Source of the DNA: Firmicutes bacterium HGW-Firmicutes-2
Lineage (GTDB): Bacteria; Bacillota; Clostridia; Lachnospirales; Vallitaleaceae
Assembly (NCBI GenBank): GCA_002841495.1
Contig: PGZV01000001.1
Span: 62,001-126,000, forward strand
Direction of reading: 5' to 3'
Length of the DNA: 64,000 nucleotides
In this document: positions 17,648 through 27,426 of the stretch, piece after piece
Position numbering within the stretch: the first letter of the stretch is position 1
Layout: every line of letters starts with the position of its first letter
The notes under the pieces: generated by a model
What the model was told of the DNA's origin: nothing
The model's database searches: none
The model's input: the letters and a program-made list of their open reading frames with translations, nothing else
Translations under genes and position numbers: made by a program

Positions 17648-18412
17648 TTATTTCACAATTTTTAGGATATCATTCATGTCATAATAGTAGAAAGTGTCCT
17701 TATCGTAACGGTAAAGTAACTCTGAAGTCCGAGGCAAGGGATCATCATGAATAATTTGTTTGAGCAACTCGGCTTCATTCGTACGATCTATAGAAAATAT
17801 AACTAAATCTGCATTAGGCATCGCGGTCAAAAAAGTATTGCCAAGCCTTGATTTTACTTGGTCAAGTAAATCATTTAGTCCTAATATGGAACCACTATAA
17901 TGGTTTCCATAAACCATGTAGACATCCAAATTTTCGTCAGGCTGTTCAAGTGTCCATTGAAGCTTTGCTAGGTTTTTATAAGCAGCTTCATGAATGCTTT
18001 TCATGCTTATATCTTTATCCTCATCCAGCAAGTGCTTTGTGAGAATTCTTTTACTGGTCCCTGTGTCTTGAACATAACATATATTAAGATTAAGGAAGTA
18101 AGAACGGTATAACCACTCAGGTGCATCGACAATGTCTTGTTGATTTTTAACGAGAGGGTAAATTTTGTCGAAATCAATTTTACCAACATCTGTATGTTCA
18201 AATTCGTTGATGGAGTCCAAAATCCGATTAAGTATATCAACATAATTATTATGGGTCTTGTAGTCTGAAAATAATTCCAATAGAGCAAGTTCAACAATAT
18301 AACCGACGCACAGGATCCGAATATGATTGCCGCTTTTATCTAATTGAGCATGTGTATGTGTAAGGCTTAAGTCTTCTAGGAGCTTAAGGGAGAAATTTTC
18401 CAAATTGAGCAT
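17648..18412 (-). CDS. DUF1444-like protein (YtpQ-related)
   Basis: A 254-aa predicted cytoplasmic protein. Its C-terminal half follows the DUF1444 pattern: HEAAYKNLAKLQWTL, then DVYMVYGNHYSGSIL, then GNTFLTAMPNADLVIFS. The function of the family is unknown. It is the first gene of a three-gene minus-strand operon with the SPFH and zinc-ribbon proteins, 40 bases upstream of the SPFH gene. A good ribosome binding site (AGGAGG) precedes the ATG. Confidence 0.65.
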   Translation of the reverse strand: MLNLENFSLKLLEDLSLTHTHAQLDKSGNHIRILCVGYIVELALLELFSDYKTHNNYVDILNRILDSINEFEHTDVGKIDFDKIYPLVKNQQDIVDAPEWLYRSYFLNLNICYVQDTGTSKRILTKHLLDEDKDISMKSIHEAAYKNLAKLQWTLEQPDENLDVYMVYGNHYSGSILGLNDLLDQVKSRLGNTFLTAMPNADLVIFSIDRTNEAELLKQIIHDDPLPRTSELLYRYDKDTFYYYDMNDILKIVK

Positions 18413-18445
18413 AACGACCTCCTATGTGGTGATTTTCTAATATAA

Positions 18446-18454
18446 ATTATAACA
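18446..18454 (-). promoter_or_regulatory. Extended -10 promoter of the SPFH operon
   Basis: On the minus strand TGT-TATAAT lies about 35 nt upstream of the DUF1444-like gene. No clear -35 is present. Confidence 0.5.
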
Positions 18455-18619
18455 TAAAATACCATCAAGAAAAGATGAATTTGGTTTGACTTATTGGCGT
18501 ACATGAAATCTCACTAAAGCTTATTAACGATAACTTAACTTTTTATTAGAAGAGCCTTCTATTATAATTAAATGGTGGTTTTATTCTATAGAGTATATAA
18601 ATGCCATGACGATCATTTC

Positions 18620-18679
18620 TTAATAAAGTTTGTAACCGACCTCAATAGGTGGTAAAATGTACTTAACAGTCTTTATTAA
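18620..18679 (+). other. Nested inverted repeat in the leader of the chemotaxis gene
   Basis: The 368-nt gap 18413-18781 holds the minus-strand promoter and, nearer the chemotaxis gene, this fold: TTAATAAAG (18620-18628) pairs with CTTTATTAA (18671-18679) and encloses ACCgACCT-CAAT-AGGTGGT (18635-18653). It matches no riboswitch class I know, including c-di-GMP-I and -II. I see no convincing promoter for the receptor in the rest of the gap. Confidence 0.4.
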
Positions 18680-18781
18680 TCTGAAATATCCTTTCACAGA
18701 CATCATTAAGTTCCCAGGTACATTCAAATAGTTGTTAATTAATCTCATTAAAACTGAAAATCCCGATGGAGGTGGCTCTTT

Positions 18782-20839
18782 ATGAAAAAGCACATATCAA
18801 TCAGAATCAAGATACTTGCTATATTTTTACCTATTATTATGGTTGTGGCCATAAGCATAGCAGCATCAAACATCATAGATTCACAAAAAGAAATCACAAC
18901 CCAAATTGGTGAGAAGGTGGACTATAATCTAAGATATCTAGTCGAGAGTATGGAGCATGAGTTTACATCCCATAGTCAAATCGCCAGATCTATTGGTAAC
19001 ATCTACGCGAGTTATGAAAGCGAGATGACAAAAGAGGATTATAGCAATGTGATAGAAAGTATATTGCCACTTAATCCAAACACACTAGGTTCGGGTTTGT
19101 GGCTTGAACCTTATACCTACAATGCGAGCACGCAATACTTTGGTCCTTATCTCTATAAGGACGGAGAGAGTATTGTCTATACGGAGGATTATGAAGGTTC
19201 GGAGTATGACTATCCATCTAATGATTGGTACTTAATAGGTAAAAATGCCGAGAACGGTATAGGGTGGACAGACCCATATTATGATGAACTTTCAGGAATT
19301 ACGATGATTACCACATCGGTTGCGATCGGTTCAGGTAACAATGTACTTGGCGTTGTATCCGCAGACTATGATTTGACGACCATACAAGAGTTGATTGATA
19401 GCGTTAGAATCGGTGAAAATGGTTTTGCCATGTTGTTGGATTCGCAGGGTAATATATTGGCACATCCTGTAAAAGAAAAACAAATGAATCTGAACATATC
19501 AGAGGACGAAGAACTGAAGCAGATGCAGGAAGCTTTAACCTCTAACGCTGAAGGTATGGAGATTGTTGATATAGGCGGTGAATCTAGTGAGGTCTATTTT
19601 ACAACTTTACCAAGTACCAGTTGGCAACTATTAATTAGTATACCTAGAAGTGAGCTCTATTTTGGTGTTCAGCAAATGATTCTAAGAACCCTACTCATCA
19701 CGGGTGGCATCCTGCTTTTATCCGGTATTTTGATCTATATTTTTAGTGAGATCTTTTTAACCCGTCCGATAATCAGGGCTTCTGCGTATTTGAATACGAT
19801 TGCTGATGGTGACTTTACGCAGGAAATCGATCAGAAATACTTATCTAGAAAAGATGAAATCGGATCCATCATTGGTGCTATTAACAGTATGAATATCTCT
19901 CTTAAAGATTTGATTAACAATATTAAACAAGAGTCTTATAGCATTAAAAAAGAAGTCGAGAAGGTTATGGGAAATGTCAATCACCTTAACAATAACTTGG
20001 AGGAAGTGGCATCTACAACGGAAGGTCTAGCAGCCAATATGGAAGAGACAGCAGCATCATCTCAGGAGATGTCAGCGACTTCTCAAGAGATTGAAAAAGC
20101 GGTTCAGTCTATAGCAGAACGTTCTCAGGATGGATCTATTGCTGCAAGTGAGATTAGTAAGCGGGCTGAGAAAACCAAGATAGGCGTCAATCTGGCTCAG
20201 AAAAAAACATCTGAGATTTTTGAAAGTACCAAGCATAGACTTGAACATGCGATTAACGAGTCCAAAGTCGTGGAACAGATTGACATATTGTCTGAATCTA
20301 TTATGCAGATAACGGAGCAGACTAATTTGTTAGCACTTAATGCAGCGATAGAAGCGGCAAGGGCAGGGGAGTCCGGTAGAGGTTTTTCCGTGGTTGCTGA
20401 TGAGATTAAGAAGTTGGCCGAACAATCTAAGAACACAGTACTTAAGATTCAAGACGTTACAGTGAAGGTGACAGGTTCTGTGGAGAATCTCTCTGGTAGT
20501 GCTCATGAACTACTAGAGTTCATGTCCGTTGATGTTAATAATGATTACAAATCTATGTTGGAAATTGCAGACCACTATAGTGAAGATGCCGGATTTGTAG
20601 ATGATTTGGTTACAGAGTTTAGTGCAACATCAGAAGAACTACTGGCTTCACTTCAAAGTGTATTGGACACCATTGATGGTGTGGCAGCAGCGGCTAATGA
20701 AGGTGCAGGTGGTACAGTTGCAATTGCCAATCGAATCAATGAGGCCAAAAACCAAGCTAAAGGTGTTCAAGATGAGATTAGTAACACGAAGAAAAATGCG
20801 GACAGTCTTGCTATAGAAGTAGATAAATTCCGAGTCTAG
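18782..20839 (+). CDS. Methyl-accepting chemotaxis protein with dCache sensor
   Basis: A 685-aa transmembrane chemoreceptor. A membrane segment at about 9-29 and another near 298-320 frame a large extracellular dCache domain with [10 protein letters not shown] and [26 protein letters not shown] domain (about 320-375) and a cytoplasmic signalling domain follow, with the hairpin tip [20 protein letters not shown] near 515. The ligand is unknown, though dCache domains commonly bind amino acids or other small molecules. GGAGGTGG lies about 8 nt before the ATG. It is a single-gene unit with its own terminator. Confidence 0.93.
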   Translation: MKKHISIRIKILAIFLPIIMVVAISIAASNIIDSQKEITTQIGEKVDYNLRYLVESMEHEFTSHSQIARSIGNIYASYESEMTKEDYSNVIESILPLNPNTLGSGLWLEPYTYNASTQYFGPYLYKDGESIVYTEDYEGSEYDYPSNDWYLIGKNAENGIGWTDPYYDELSGITMITTSVAIGSGNNVLGVVSADYDLTTIQELIDSVRIGENGFAMLLDSQGNILAHPVKEKQMNLNISEDEELKQMQEALTSNAEGMEIVDIGGESSEVYFTTLPSTSWQLLISIPRSELYFGVQQMILRTLLITGGILLLSGILIYIFSEIFLTRPIIRASAYLNTIADGDFTQEIDQKYLSRKDEIGSIIGAINSMNISLKDLINNIKQESYSIKKEVEKVMGNVNHLNNNLEEVASTTEGLAANMEETAASSQEMSATSQEIEKAVQSIAERSQDGSIAASEISKRAEKTKIGVNLAQKKTSEIFESTKHRLEHAINESKVVEQIDILSESIMQITEQTNLLALNAAIEAARAGESGRGFSVVADEIKKLAEQSKNTVLKIQDVTVKVTGSVENLSGSAHELLEFMSVDVNNDYKSMLEIADHYSEDAGFVDDLVTEFSATSEELLASLQSVLDTIDGVAAAANEGAGGTVAIANRINEAKNQAKGVQDEISNTKKNADSLAIEVDKFRV

Positions 20840-20890
20840 ATCATTGAGCTATTGTCAAGGTTTGGGATAACCATATGTTTAATGAATCAA

Positions 20891-20926
20891 AAATTCTCTA
20901 AGTGAAAAGCTTAGAGAATTTTTTTC
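20891..20926 (+). terminator. Terminator of the chemotaxis gene
   Basis: Stem AATTCTCTAAG/CTTAGAGAATT with a short loop is followed by a T run. Confidence 0.88.
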
Positions 20927-21003
20927 TTATAGCACATCTACCAAAGTATTTCTACGCTCTTGACGGACAAACCAGTCTAATCCACAGCGGATGAGAGGGG
21001 ACT

Positions 21004-21030
21004 TAAGTAATGGTTCATAGATGCCGATGA
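21004..21030 (+). promoter_or_regulatory. SigD (sigma-28) flagellar promoter of the FliK-like gene
   Basis: TAAG, exactly 15 bp, then GCCGATGA, against the consensus TAAA-N15-GCCGATAA (two mismatches). Transcription would start near 21037, about 20 nt before ATG 21057. This also argues against the GTG at 21036 as start codon. Confidence 0.72.
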
Positions 21031-21056
21031 AATAGGTGAAGAATGGAGATGGTAAA

Positions 21057-24000
21057 ATGACCCAGGGTATACAAATACGCATGGAAAATCAACCCAGTGT
21101 TGATTCGAATATAAGAGAAAACACCTATTCAAAAGGCATGGTGCTCAATGCTCAAGTGGTGAAGAAACAGGATGGTATGACAACCATCCTGTTAGATGAG
21201 CGCCTCATTGAGCTCAAAAGTCACATACCGGTTGTTGAAGCAATTGGTGAAGACATATCACTTGAAGTGACAAAAGTCAAAAAAGATAGTATAGAACTAA
21301 AATACTTACCACCTAATCACTTTGTAGATGATGCAGGTTCTATCCCCGACCCGTCTGGTAGAAAAAAATCTCTGGAGGTATCAAATGCCTATCCGAAGGC
21401 GTTGATTCGTGCAATCAAACCCCTTGATGTATCTGAAGAAAAAGAATTGTTTAAAATGGTAGAACAAGTTAAGTCGGACTTAAGTGAACTGGTGAATAAA
21501 ATGACCTCAGAAGATGTGAAAACCATGCTTCAACAAGAGCTGAACATTAATAAGTTGAGTATCAGTCTTATGACACAAGTGGTTCGTAACAATAAGGAAG
21601 CCATCTATAACCATGACCTTGATGCCATCAAAGATGCTATAAAAATAGAAGTGGATCATTATAAAGGCCAATATAAGGATGTGGATCAATTAGAAAGAAT
21701 TATTGGTCAACTTAGAGCCAGTGATATGCCTGTGAATAAGAAAAATCTGGATAAAATCAATGAAGTATTAGGACAGCTTAAGACGATTATAGCTCAATCC
21801 GATGCTAAAAGCGTTGCTTTAGTGAGTAATAAAGCGCCAACAACCATACAAGAAGCCTATAAAGCGATTCATACACCGTTACCACAGGTTACACATTTGG
21901 ATATGGGGCATGAAGACATGACGAAAATGGTTAAAGATTATCTGGAAAAAAATGACATAGAACCGACATCAAAAGCCATAGAAGTCACCAAAGATATGAT
22001 TTCTCGAAATATAGATATTACAAAAGACAAGATTGATTTTATGCTGAGTCCAAAGGAAAAAATGGCTGAGGTGGATATAGATGATACCTTAAAAAGTATC
22101 ATCCATCAGATGAAGCATAATCAACCAGCGGATCAGGTGGTTCTTAGTCCTTTGAACCGTTTGCATACGAATAATAAAGAGACAATTAAAGAGCAGAGCA
22201 TTTTGAATGTGGACGCTGTAGACTTAATCAATAAATTACATAAAATACAGGACTCACATATCTTATGGGTCACAAAAGAAGATACATCCATGACCTTAGA
22301 GGAACTTTTTAAAGTTCAAACGGTCAATAAAGAGGATTTGAAGCTAACTGAAAATCCGGAATTAAAAGTGATTCACCAAGCCATTAGTCATAAACGTCAT
22401 CTAGAAGAGATTCGACTTAAAATGTCAATAGAAGCAGCAGCAAAGTTAGAAGGTAAGGGCATAAAAATTACGACAGAGCCTTTGGAGAGAGTGGTAGAAG
22501 CCCTTAGAGATCATGAGCAGCAGATCTATCGAACTTTGGCTCAAGGCCACGAATGGGTACCAGGTGATAAAAACCTTGAAACTATAACAAGGACCATGGA
22601 TCAAGTGAGACAGGTGGATACTTTACCGGATTCGGTATTATTACGGCTTATAGGGCACCCTGCTATGACTCTAAATGAAGTAGCTACAGCGACTACCGTT
22701 GATGAAGATACAGCGTTCATATCAAAGCTTGATGTTGGTAAAAACCAGGCTCAGTCACAATCTGCCATAAGGCAATATGAAGAAAGTGGAACGAAGGTTA
22801 GAGCAGATCTGGGGGATAGGGTGGAAAAGACCTTTGATCAAATTGAGCCCATTCTAAAAGATCTTAATCTGGAAGTCACACCTAAAGCCATTGAAGCGGT
22901 ACAGATTCTTGCCAGAAATGAAATGCCTTTGACCATAGAAAATATTCTACAGATTCAGGTCATACAAAGTAAAGTCGAGACCATTACCACGCGCATGAAT
23001 CCACATATGGTTATATCCATGATTAAGTCGGGCATTACCCCATTAGACCTTGATATGGATGAAATGCTAGAATGGATGAGTCGTTTTGAAGAAGCTTTTG
23101 GAGAAACCGGCACGGAGAAAATCAGTCGTTTGATACTTGAGCTGGATGCATCCAAGACTTTGACGGCAGATGAACGGGAAAGCTTAATGGGTATCTACAG
23201 AACATTTGATACCGTGACACGTTCAAAAGGTGCTGCTACCGGTTTTTTGGTCAAAAATGGATTGCCTTTGACATTAGAACAACTTTTTGAAGCATCTAAG
23301 TTTATACAGAAGACCAAGGGTGTGAAATCGGCTATTGCAGCGGATATTGACGATGAGTTTGGCCGGACTACGGATGTGATACGACCTAAAGCCAGTATCA
23401 AAGAACAGGTCTTTACTGCGATTGAGAACATGGGTAGACGAGCGACCCATTCACTGGTGAATGCTTTAACAACCTTAGATAATATGGACATAGAACTATC
23501 AGAAGTGAATGTTTTAAGAAAAGAGCTTCTGGACCATCAAGTTAAGGATTTTATAACGACATTGAGTCAACCTAAGCTAGCTCAGACATTAGAAGACTTG
23601 AAGTTTCAAGACCATGAAAAAGTACCTCTAGAGAATCTAAAAAACCATATGGAGGGCATAAAAGAATCCACTCTAAAAGAGACCACCATTAAGGAACAGA
23701 CACAAATCATGAAGTATCTGGAGTTTACCAAAGAGCATCCGGAGATTGTCAAGACAATGATCAAAAACGAAATGCCCATAACACCCAGCCATTTAGAAAA
23801 GGCGATGACCCTAAATAAAGAGCCTTTTGAGCTCATGAATCGACTAAGGGATGTTATCAATGCCTTTGACAATGAGGATCAAAAAAGCCATATAGTAGAT
23901 CAGGTTAAAAGTGTCTCAGAAGGTCTACTAAAAGGTGAGAAGTCCATTGATGACTTGAAAAAGCTGATGACAGGCATAGAACAAGAACTTTTAGACGGGA

Positions 24001-24485
24001 AACAATCGATGGAGGCTAAAGATATTAAGAATATTCAAAGTGCAAGTTCAACCCTTAATCATACTCAAATGGTGCAAGTTAAGGACAATTATTACCAGAT
24101 TCCTATTATGATGGGTGGTGCAATCAGCCAGTTGAATCTCTATATTCTTGGTGATGATGCAGCAGATATAAGGGAAGATCTGGAAGGTATTAAGATTTTC
24201 ATGAGTTTTAAGACCCAACATATGGGCACGGTACAGGCTTTGATTGAGATTCAAAAAACGACGATGCAAATGAATATTCAATCATCCAATAAGGAAGACT
24301 TAGAACTGGTCAAGAGCTTTGAAAATGAGATTAAGCAGATGGTTGCTCAAACCAATTTTGGTTTTGGTGGCATCAGTTATAACAATTTTGTGACTGAAGA
24401 TCCCATAGTCGGTACACAAAAAAATGACATTGAAGGTACGAACAATAGAAAAACAGATGGATCTACATTTGAGATTCAGATATAG
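21057..24485 (+). CDS. Very large FliK-like flagellar protein (DUF6240 type)
   Basis: A 1142-aa, highly charged, mostly helical protein without signal peptide or membrane segment. The middle contains degenerate repeats of a pattern like 'N-x-MP-L/I-T-x-x-x-I/L-x-x' (NEMPLTIENI near 632, NGLPLTLEQL near 735, NEMPITPSHL near 905). The C-terminal roughly 100 residues (LNLYILGDD, FKTQHMGTVQALIEI, MQMNIQSSNKED) resemble the FliK hook-length-control C-domain. A SigD promoter lies in front, and the flagellin and fliS genes follow. The ATG 21057 is chosen for GGAG 8 nt upstream. Role as hook-length ruler or filament factor is inferred. Confidence 0.72.
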   Translation: MTQGIQIRMENQPSVDSNIRENTYSKGMVLNAQVVKKQDGMTTILLDERLIELKSHIPVVEAIGEDISLEVTKVKKDSIELKYLPPNHFVDDAGSIPDPSGRKKSLEVSNAYPKALIRAIKPLDVSEEKELFKMVEQVKSDLSELVNKMTSEDVKTMLQQELNINKLSISLMTQVVRNNKEAIYNHDLDAIKDAIKIEVDHYKGQYKDVDQLERIIGQLRASDMPVNKKNLDKINEVLGQLKTIIAQSDAKSVALVSNKAPTTIQEAYKAIHTPLPQVTHLDMGHEDMTKMVKDYLEKNDIEPTSKAIEVTKDMISRNIDITKDKIDFMLSPKEKMAEVDIDDTLKSIIHQMKHNQPADQVVLSPLNRLHTNNKETIKEQSILNVDAVDLINKLHKIQDSHILWVTKEDTSMTLEELFKVQTVNKEDLKLTENPELKVIHQAISHKRHLEEIRLKMSIEAAAKLEGKGIKITTEPLERVVEALRDHEQQIYRTLAQGHEWVPGDKNLETITRTMDQVRQVDTLPDSVLLRLIGHPAMTLNEVATATTVDEDTAFISKLDVGKNQAQSQSAIRQYEESGTKVRADLGDRVEKTFDQIEPILKDLNLEVTPKAIEAVQILARNEMPLTIENILQIQVIQSKVETITTRMNPHMVISMIKSGITPLDLDMDEMLEWMSRFEEAFGETGTEKISRLILELDASKTLTADERESLMGIYRTFDTVTRSKGAATGFLVKNGLPLTLEQLFEASKFIQKTKGVKSAIAADIDDEFGRTTDVIRPKASIKEQVFTAIENMGRRATHSLVNALTTLDNMDIELSEVNVLRKELLDHQVKDFITTLSQPKLAQTLEDLKFQDHEKVPLENLKNHMEGIKESTLKETTIKEQTQIMKYLEFTKEHPEIVKTMIKNEMPITPSHLEKAMTLNKEPFELMNRLRDVINAFDNEDQKSHIVDQVKSVSEGLLKGEKSIDDLKKLMTGIEQELLDGKQSMEAKDIKNIQSASSTLNHTQMVQVKDNYYQIPIMMGGAISQLNLYILGDDAADIREDLEGIKIFMSFKTQHMGTVQALIEIQKTTMQMNIQSSNKEDLELVKSFENEIKQMVAQTNFGFGGISYNNFVTEDPIVGTQKNDIEGTNNRKTDGSTFEIQI

Positions 24486-24497
24486 GAGTCAAATTTT

Positions 24498-24650
24498 ATG
24501 AAAGATAATCAGGCAGATACAAAGAAAATACCAAGAACTTTGCCATCACAAGTGGGTGAGATTGCAACTGGTCTTTCTGCCATCATTCAAAAGATGGATG
24601 AAGTTAAAGAAAAGGATATGAAAATAAGTTTAAAACAAGGTAAAAAGTGA
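24498..24650 (+). CDS. Small hypothetical protein between FliK-like and flagellin genes
   Basis: A 50-aa reading frame beginning MKDNQADTKKIPRTLPSQVG and ending in KISLKQGKK. It has an AGGAG site 10 nt before its ATG and follows the FliK-like gene after 12 bases, so it probably shares that SigD transcript. It is lysine-rich and soluble, with no signal peptide or family that I recognise. A role in flagellar assembly is suggested by context only. Confidence 0.55.
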   Translation: MKDNQADTKKIPRTLPSQVGEIATGLSAIIQKMDEVKEKDMKISLKQGKK

Positions 24651-24677
24651 TAAATCAACATATTTTTCATTTACAAC

Positions 24678-24704
24678 TAAAATAATTGAGAAATATGTCG
24701 ATAA
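24678..24704 (+). promoter_or_regulatory. SigD (sigma-28) promoter of the flagellin gene
   Basis: TAAA, exactly 15 bp, then GTCGATAA, one mismatch from the full consensus TAAA-N15-GCCGATAA. It gives a leader of about 100 nt before the flagellin ATG. Confidence 0.88.
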
Positions 24705-24813
24705 ACACTGTAGAAAACTAACGACGTGATGAATAATCATTGCCAAGGCAGAATCATCTTTAAGGAAAAAGAATGTCTGTCACAAAAATTTCAATCAGAG
24801 AGGTGTGTACACT

Positions 24814-26936
24814 ATGAGAATTAACCACAATATTCCTTCACTTCGTGCCCTGCACTGCATCAGCTAGATAAATCTAACAGCAAGCTCGACAAGACTTTAC
24901 AGAGATTATCATCTGGTCTTAGAATTAATAATGCAGCGGACGATGCGGCAGGTCTCGCAATCACTCAAAAAATGGACACGCAAGTAAGAGGATTGAAACA
25001 GGCGAATCGAAATGCCATGGACGGCATATCATTAATACAGACAGCAGAGGGTGCGTTAAATGAAGTGCACGCTATGCTGCAAAGAATAAGGGAATTGTCG
25101 GTTCAAGTTTCGAATGGTACTTACGATGCGCAAGACAGAAAAGCAGTACAAGATGAAGTCAGACAAATGCAAAACGAGATTGAAAGAATCTCATCATCCA
25201 TTGAGTTCAATCAAATGAAGCTCCTAAACGGTGATATCGACCGTAGAGCTTTTTCCACCAATGCTGATATCGCTGATATCGTATCTATGAGTGATACTGT
25301 AGAAGCTGGGGTCTATTCTTTTGAGGTATCCCAACTTGCCAGTGTGACAAAAGACACAGGTGGCATTGTTAACTTGTTTGACGGCAATGGGAAAGCTACT
25401 GTGGCAGGTACGATTAATATTAACGGTGAACAGGTAAAAATCAATGCAGGCGATACCAGTGAAGAGGTTTTCTCCAAGCTTAGAGATTTATCTTCAAGGG
25501 TAGATGTCAGCATCAGTATTGAACCGGTACCACCTTTTGGAAATGGTAAGGCTTTAAGTCTGTCCATGAACCAATTTGGTCCAAGAGAGCTGAATGTCAC
25601 AGGGGACTTGAGTCTTCTTAGAGCTCTTGGCCTAGATAATGAGCATTTTCAACCTAATACAGCCAATGTATTTGAAACGATGATCGATATTGGCGTCAAC
25701 ACAACAATAACCGCACCTGGCGGCAATGTTCTGATTAATGGTACAACCGTATCTTTAAGCAATGCAGATACCAATCAAAGCATATATGAGAAACTAAAAA
25801 CCGCCGGCATACCCGGTCTTGAGCTTTCCTATTCCAGTACTGGTGAATTGGTCATCTATTCTGCAAAGCCACTTGTTGTTGAACCGGCTAATGCAGCAGA
25901 GCCCAATGATGTTACCCTTGCTGGTGAACTAGGTGCTTTCGAAGTAGGTACAGTTGTAACAGGTATCGGAACTGCCGATCTTACGAAAAGTGTACCAGTG
26001 GATGCCATATCTACCGGTGCCGGCGATGATCTTACAGGCTTTTTATCCATCTATGTTAATGGTGCACCGGTGGCAACCGTTGATTTTAGTGCAGGTTTTG
26101 ACCTAGATATTGCTGCAGGAAGAGAAGATGTCCTAACGGCTCTTAATGCTCAAGCCTTGGCAAGTAATACTTATTTTGCATTTACAGACGATGTACCCAA
26201 CAAATTAGTGGCTTTCAATAAAGACGGTTTCGAAGTGACTTTAAAGCCGAATACAACATCAAATGCAGCGGATATTGCTACAGCTAAAAGCTTAGGTTTT
26301 GAAACGGGCAATATTACTCTTGAAAAAGGCTTTGGAAACTTAGGCCGTAACGTTCAGATTAATGGCTCCAGTATTGTCTTTGATAATCCGGCAACCACCA
26401 ATGTTATTGACGGCTTTCCGGCAGGAACAACTGTAACCACTGTAGGTCGTGATATCGTATTTGAATCTAATAATAACTTTGAGCTAAGGTTGGTATCAGG
26501 CGACGATATCGGTATGGTAACCATGAATCTACTTCAGACGGGACCTCTTGATTTACAGATTGGTGCCAACGAAGGTCAGTTTATGGAGATTAGGATTCAG
26601 AACTTATCACCAAGAGCCCTTGGTATAACCGATCTTAATTTATCCACTTCAGGTGGTGCCCAAGAAGCAATCGGCATTGTGGATACAGCCATTCAGACTA
26701 TTTCAACGGTAAGATCCAAGCTAGGTGCTTATCAGAACCGACTTGAGCATACCATAGCCAACTTAGAAGCGGCTTCAGAAAACATGACAGCATCTTTATC
26801 TAGAATTCTAGATGCAGATATGGCTTATGAGATGTCACAATTTACATTACAAAATATCATTCAACAAGCAGGAACCTCTATGCTTGCACAAGCCAATCAA
26901 AGGCCACAGTCATTACTACAACTCTTACAAGGTTAG
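24814..26936 (+). pseudogene. Flagellin with large central insert, frame broken by a 5-bp duplication
   Basis: The ATG 24814 opens MRINHNIPSLRAL, the canonical flagellin N-terminus, but the frame stops at TAG 24865. The bases CTGCA occur twice in tandem at 24850-24859. Removing one copy restores the expected RALHQLDKSNSKLDKTLQRL and joins the open frame to 26936, giving about 705 aa. The remaining 2.07 kb has no further stop. Canonical D0/D1 ends (LSSGLRINNAADDAAGLAI; ADMAYEMSQFTLQNIIQQAG) frame a central region with at least two hook-IN-like motifs (GTININGEQVKINAGDT; NVLINGTTVSLSNADT). Flagellins are usually 270-500 aa, so this one is large. The shift may be real, phase-variable or a sequencing error. 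A shortened protein could start at ATG 24972 but would lack the D0 helix. Confidence 0.85.
24850..24859 (+). repeat. Tandem CTGCA duplication at the flagellin frameshift
   Basis: Two exact copies of CTGCA lie back to back at codons 13-16 of the flagellin gene. The 5-nt unit changes the frame, and one copy would read through as normal flagellin. Confidence 0.85.
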
Positions 26937-26945
26937 GGTGATTAG

Positions 26946-27422
26946 ATGAATGCACAACATGCTAAAGAATTTCAAACCAGAATTGTCAACGCCAACCAAA
27001 ACGACTTGGTGGTCATCAACTATGAGATGCTGATTACAGAAATGGATGAAGCTATAGAAAAATTCGACCAAGACGATGAAAAAGGTTTTACCAACAGCAT
27101 GAACAGAGCAACACGGCTACTTAGAGAGCTAAGTGATAATCTGGACTTTCAATACGATATTTCTAGAGATTTGATGTCCCTGTATATTTTTGTGAACAAG
27201 CGTTTTATTGAAGCTTCCATTAAGAACAGTGTTCAACCTCTAGAATCGGCTAAAGATGTTTTGAATATGCTCTTATTAGGATGGCAACAAGCGGCCAAAG
27301 AAGAACAGAAAACAGCGCCACTGATTCAAAACGGTCAACAGGTTTATGCTGGGTTGACTTATGGTAAGAACAAGCTTAATGAGTCGGTTTATACAGAGAA
27401 TAGTAGAGGCTTTAAGGCATAG
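26946..27422 (+). CDS. fliS: Flagellar export chaperone FliS
   Basis: A cytoplasmic helical-bundle chaperone that binds the flagellin C-terminus before export. The 158-aa protein follows the FliS pattern: QTRIVNANQNDLVVINYEML, helices with ATRLLRELSDNLDF, and LYIFVNKRFIEASI. It begins 9 bases after the flagellin stop and so should be co-transcribed from the SigD promoter. The C-terminal tail (about residues 125-158) extends beyond the core. Confidence 0.85.
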   Translation: MNAQHAKEFQTRIVNANQNDLVVINYEMLITEMDEAIEKFDQDDEKGFTNSMNRATRLLRELSDNLDFQYDISRDLMSLYIFVNKRFIEASIKNSVQPLESAKDVLNMLLLGWQQAAKEEQKTAPLIQNGQQVYAGLTYGKNKLNESVYTENSRGFKA

Positions 27423-27426
27423 AGGT

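Noticed and set aside
18700-18781. SigD promoter for the dCache chemotaxis gene
   Set aside because: CCCGATGG near the ribosome binding site lacks TAAA at the required 15-bp distance and lies too close to the start codon.
18600-18781. c-di-GMP riboswitch before the chemotaxis gene
   Set aside because: The conserved core bases of class I and class II are absent.
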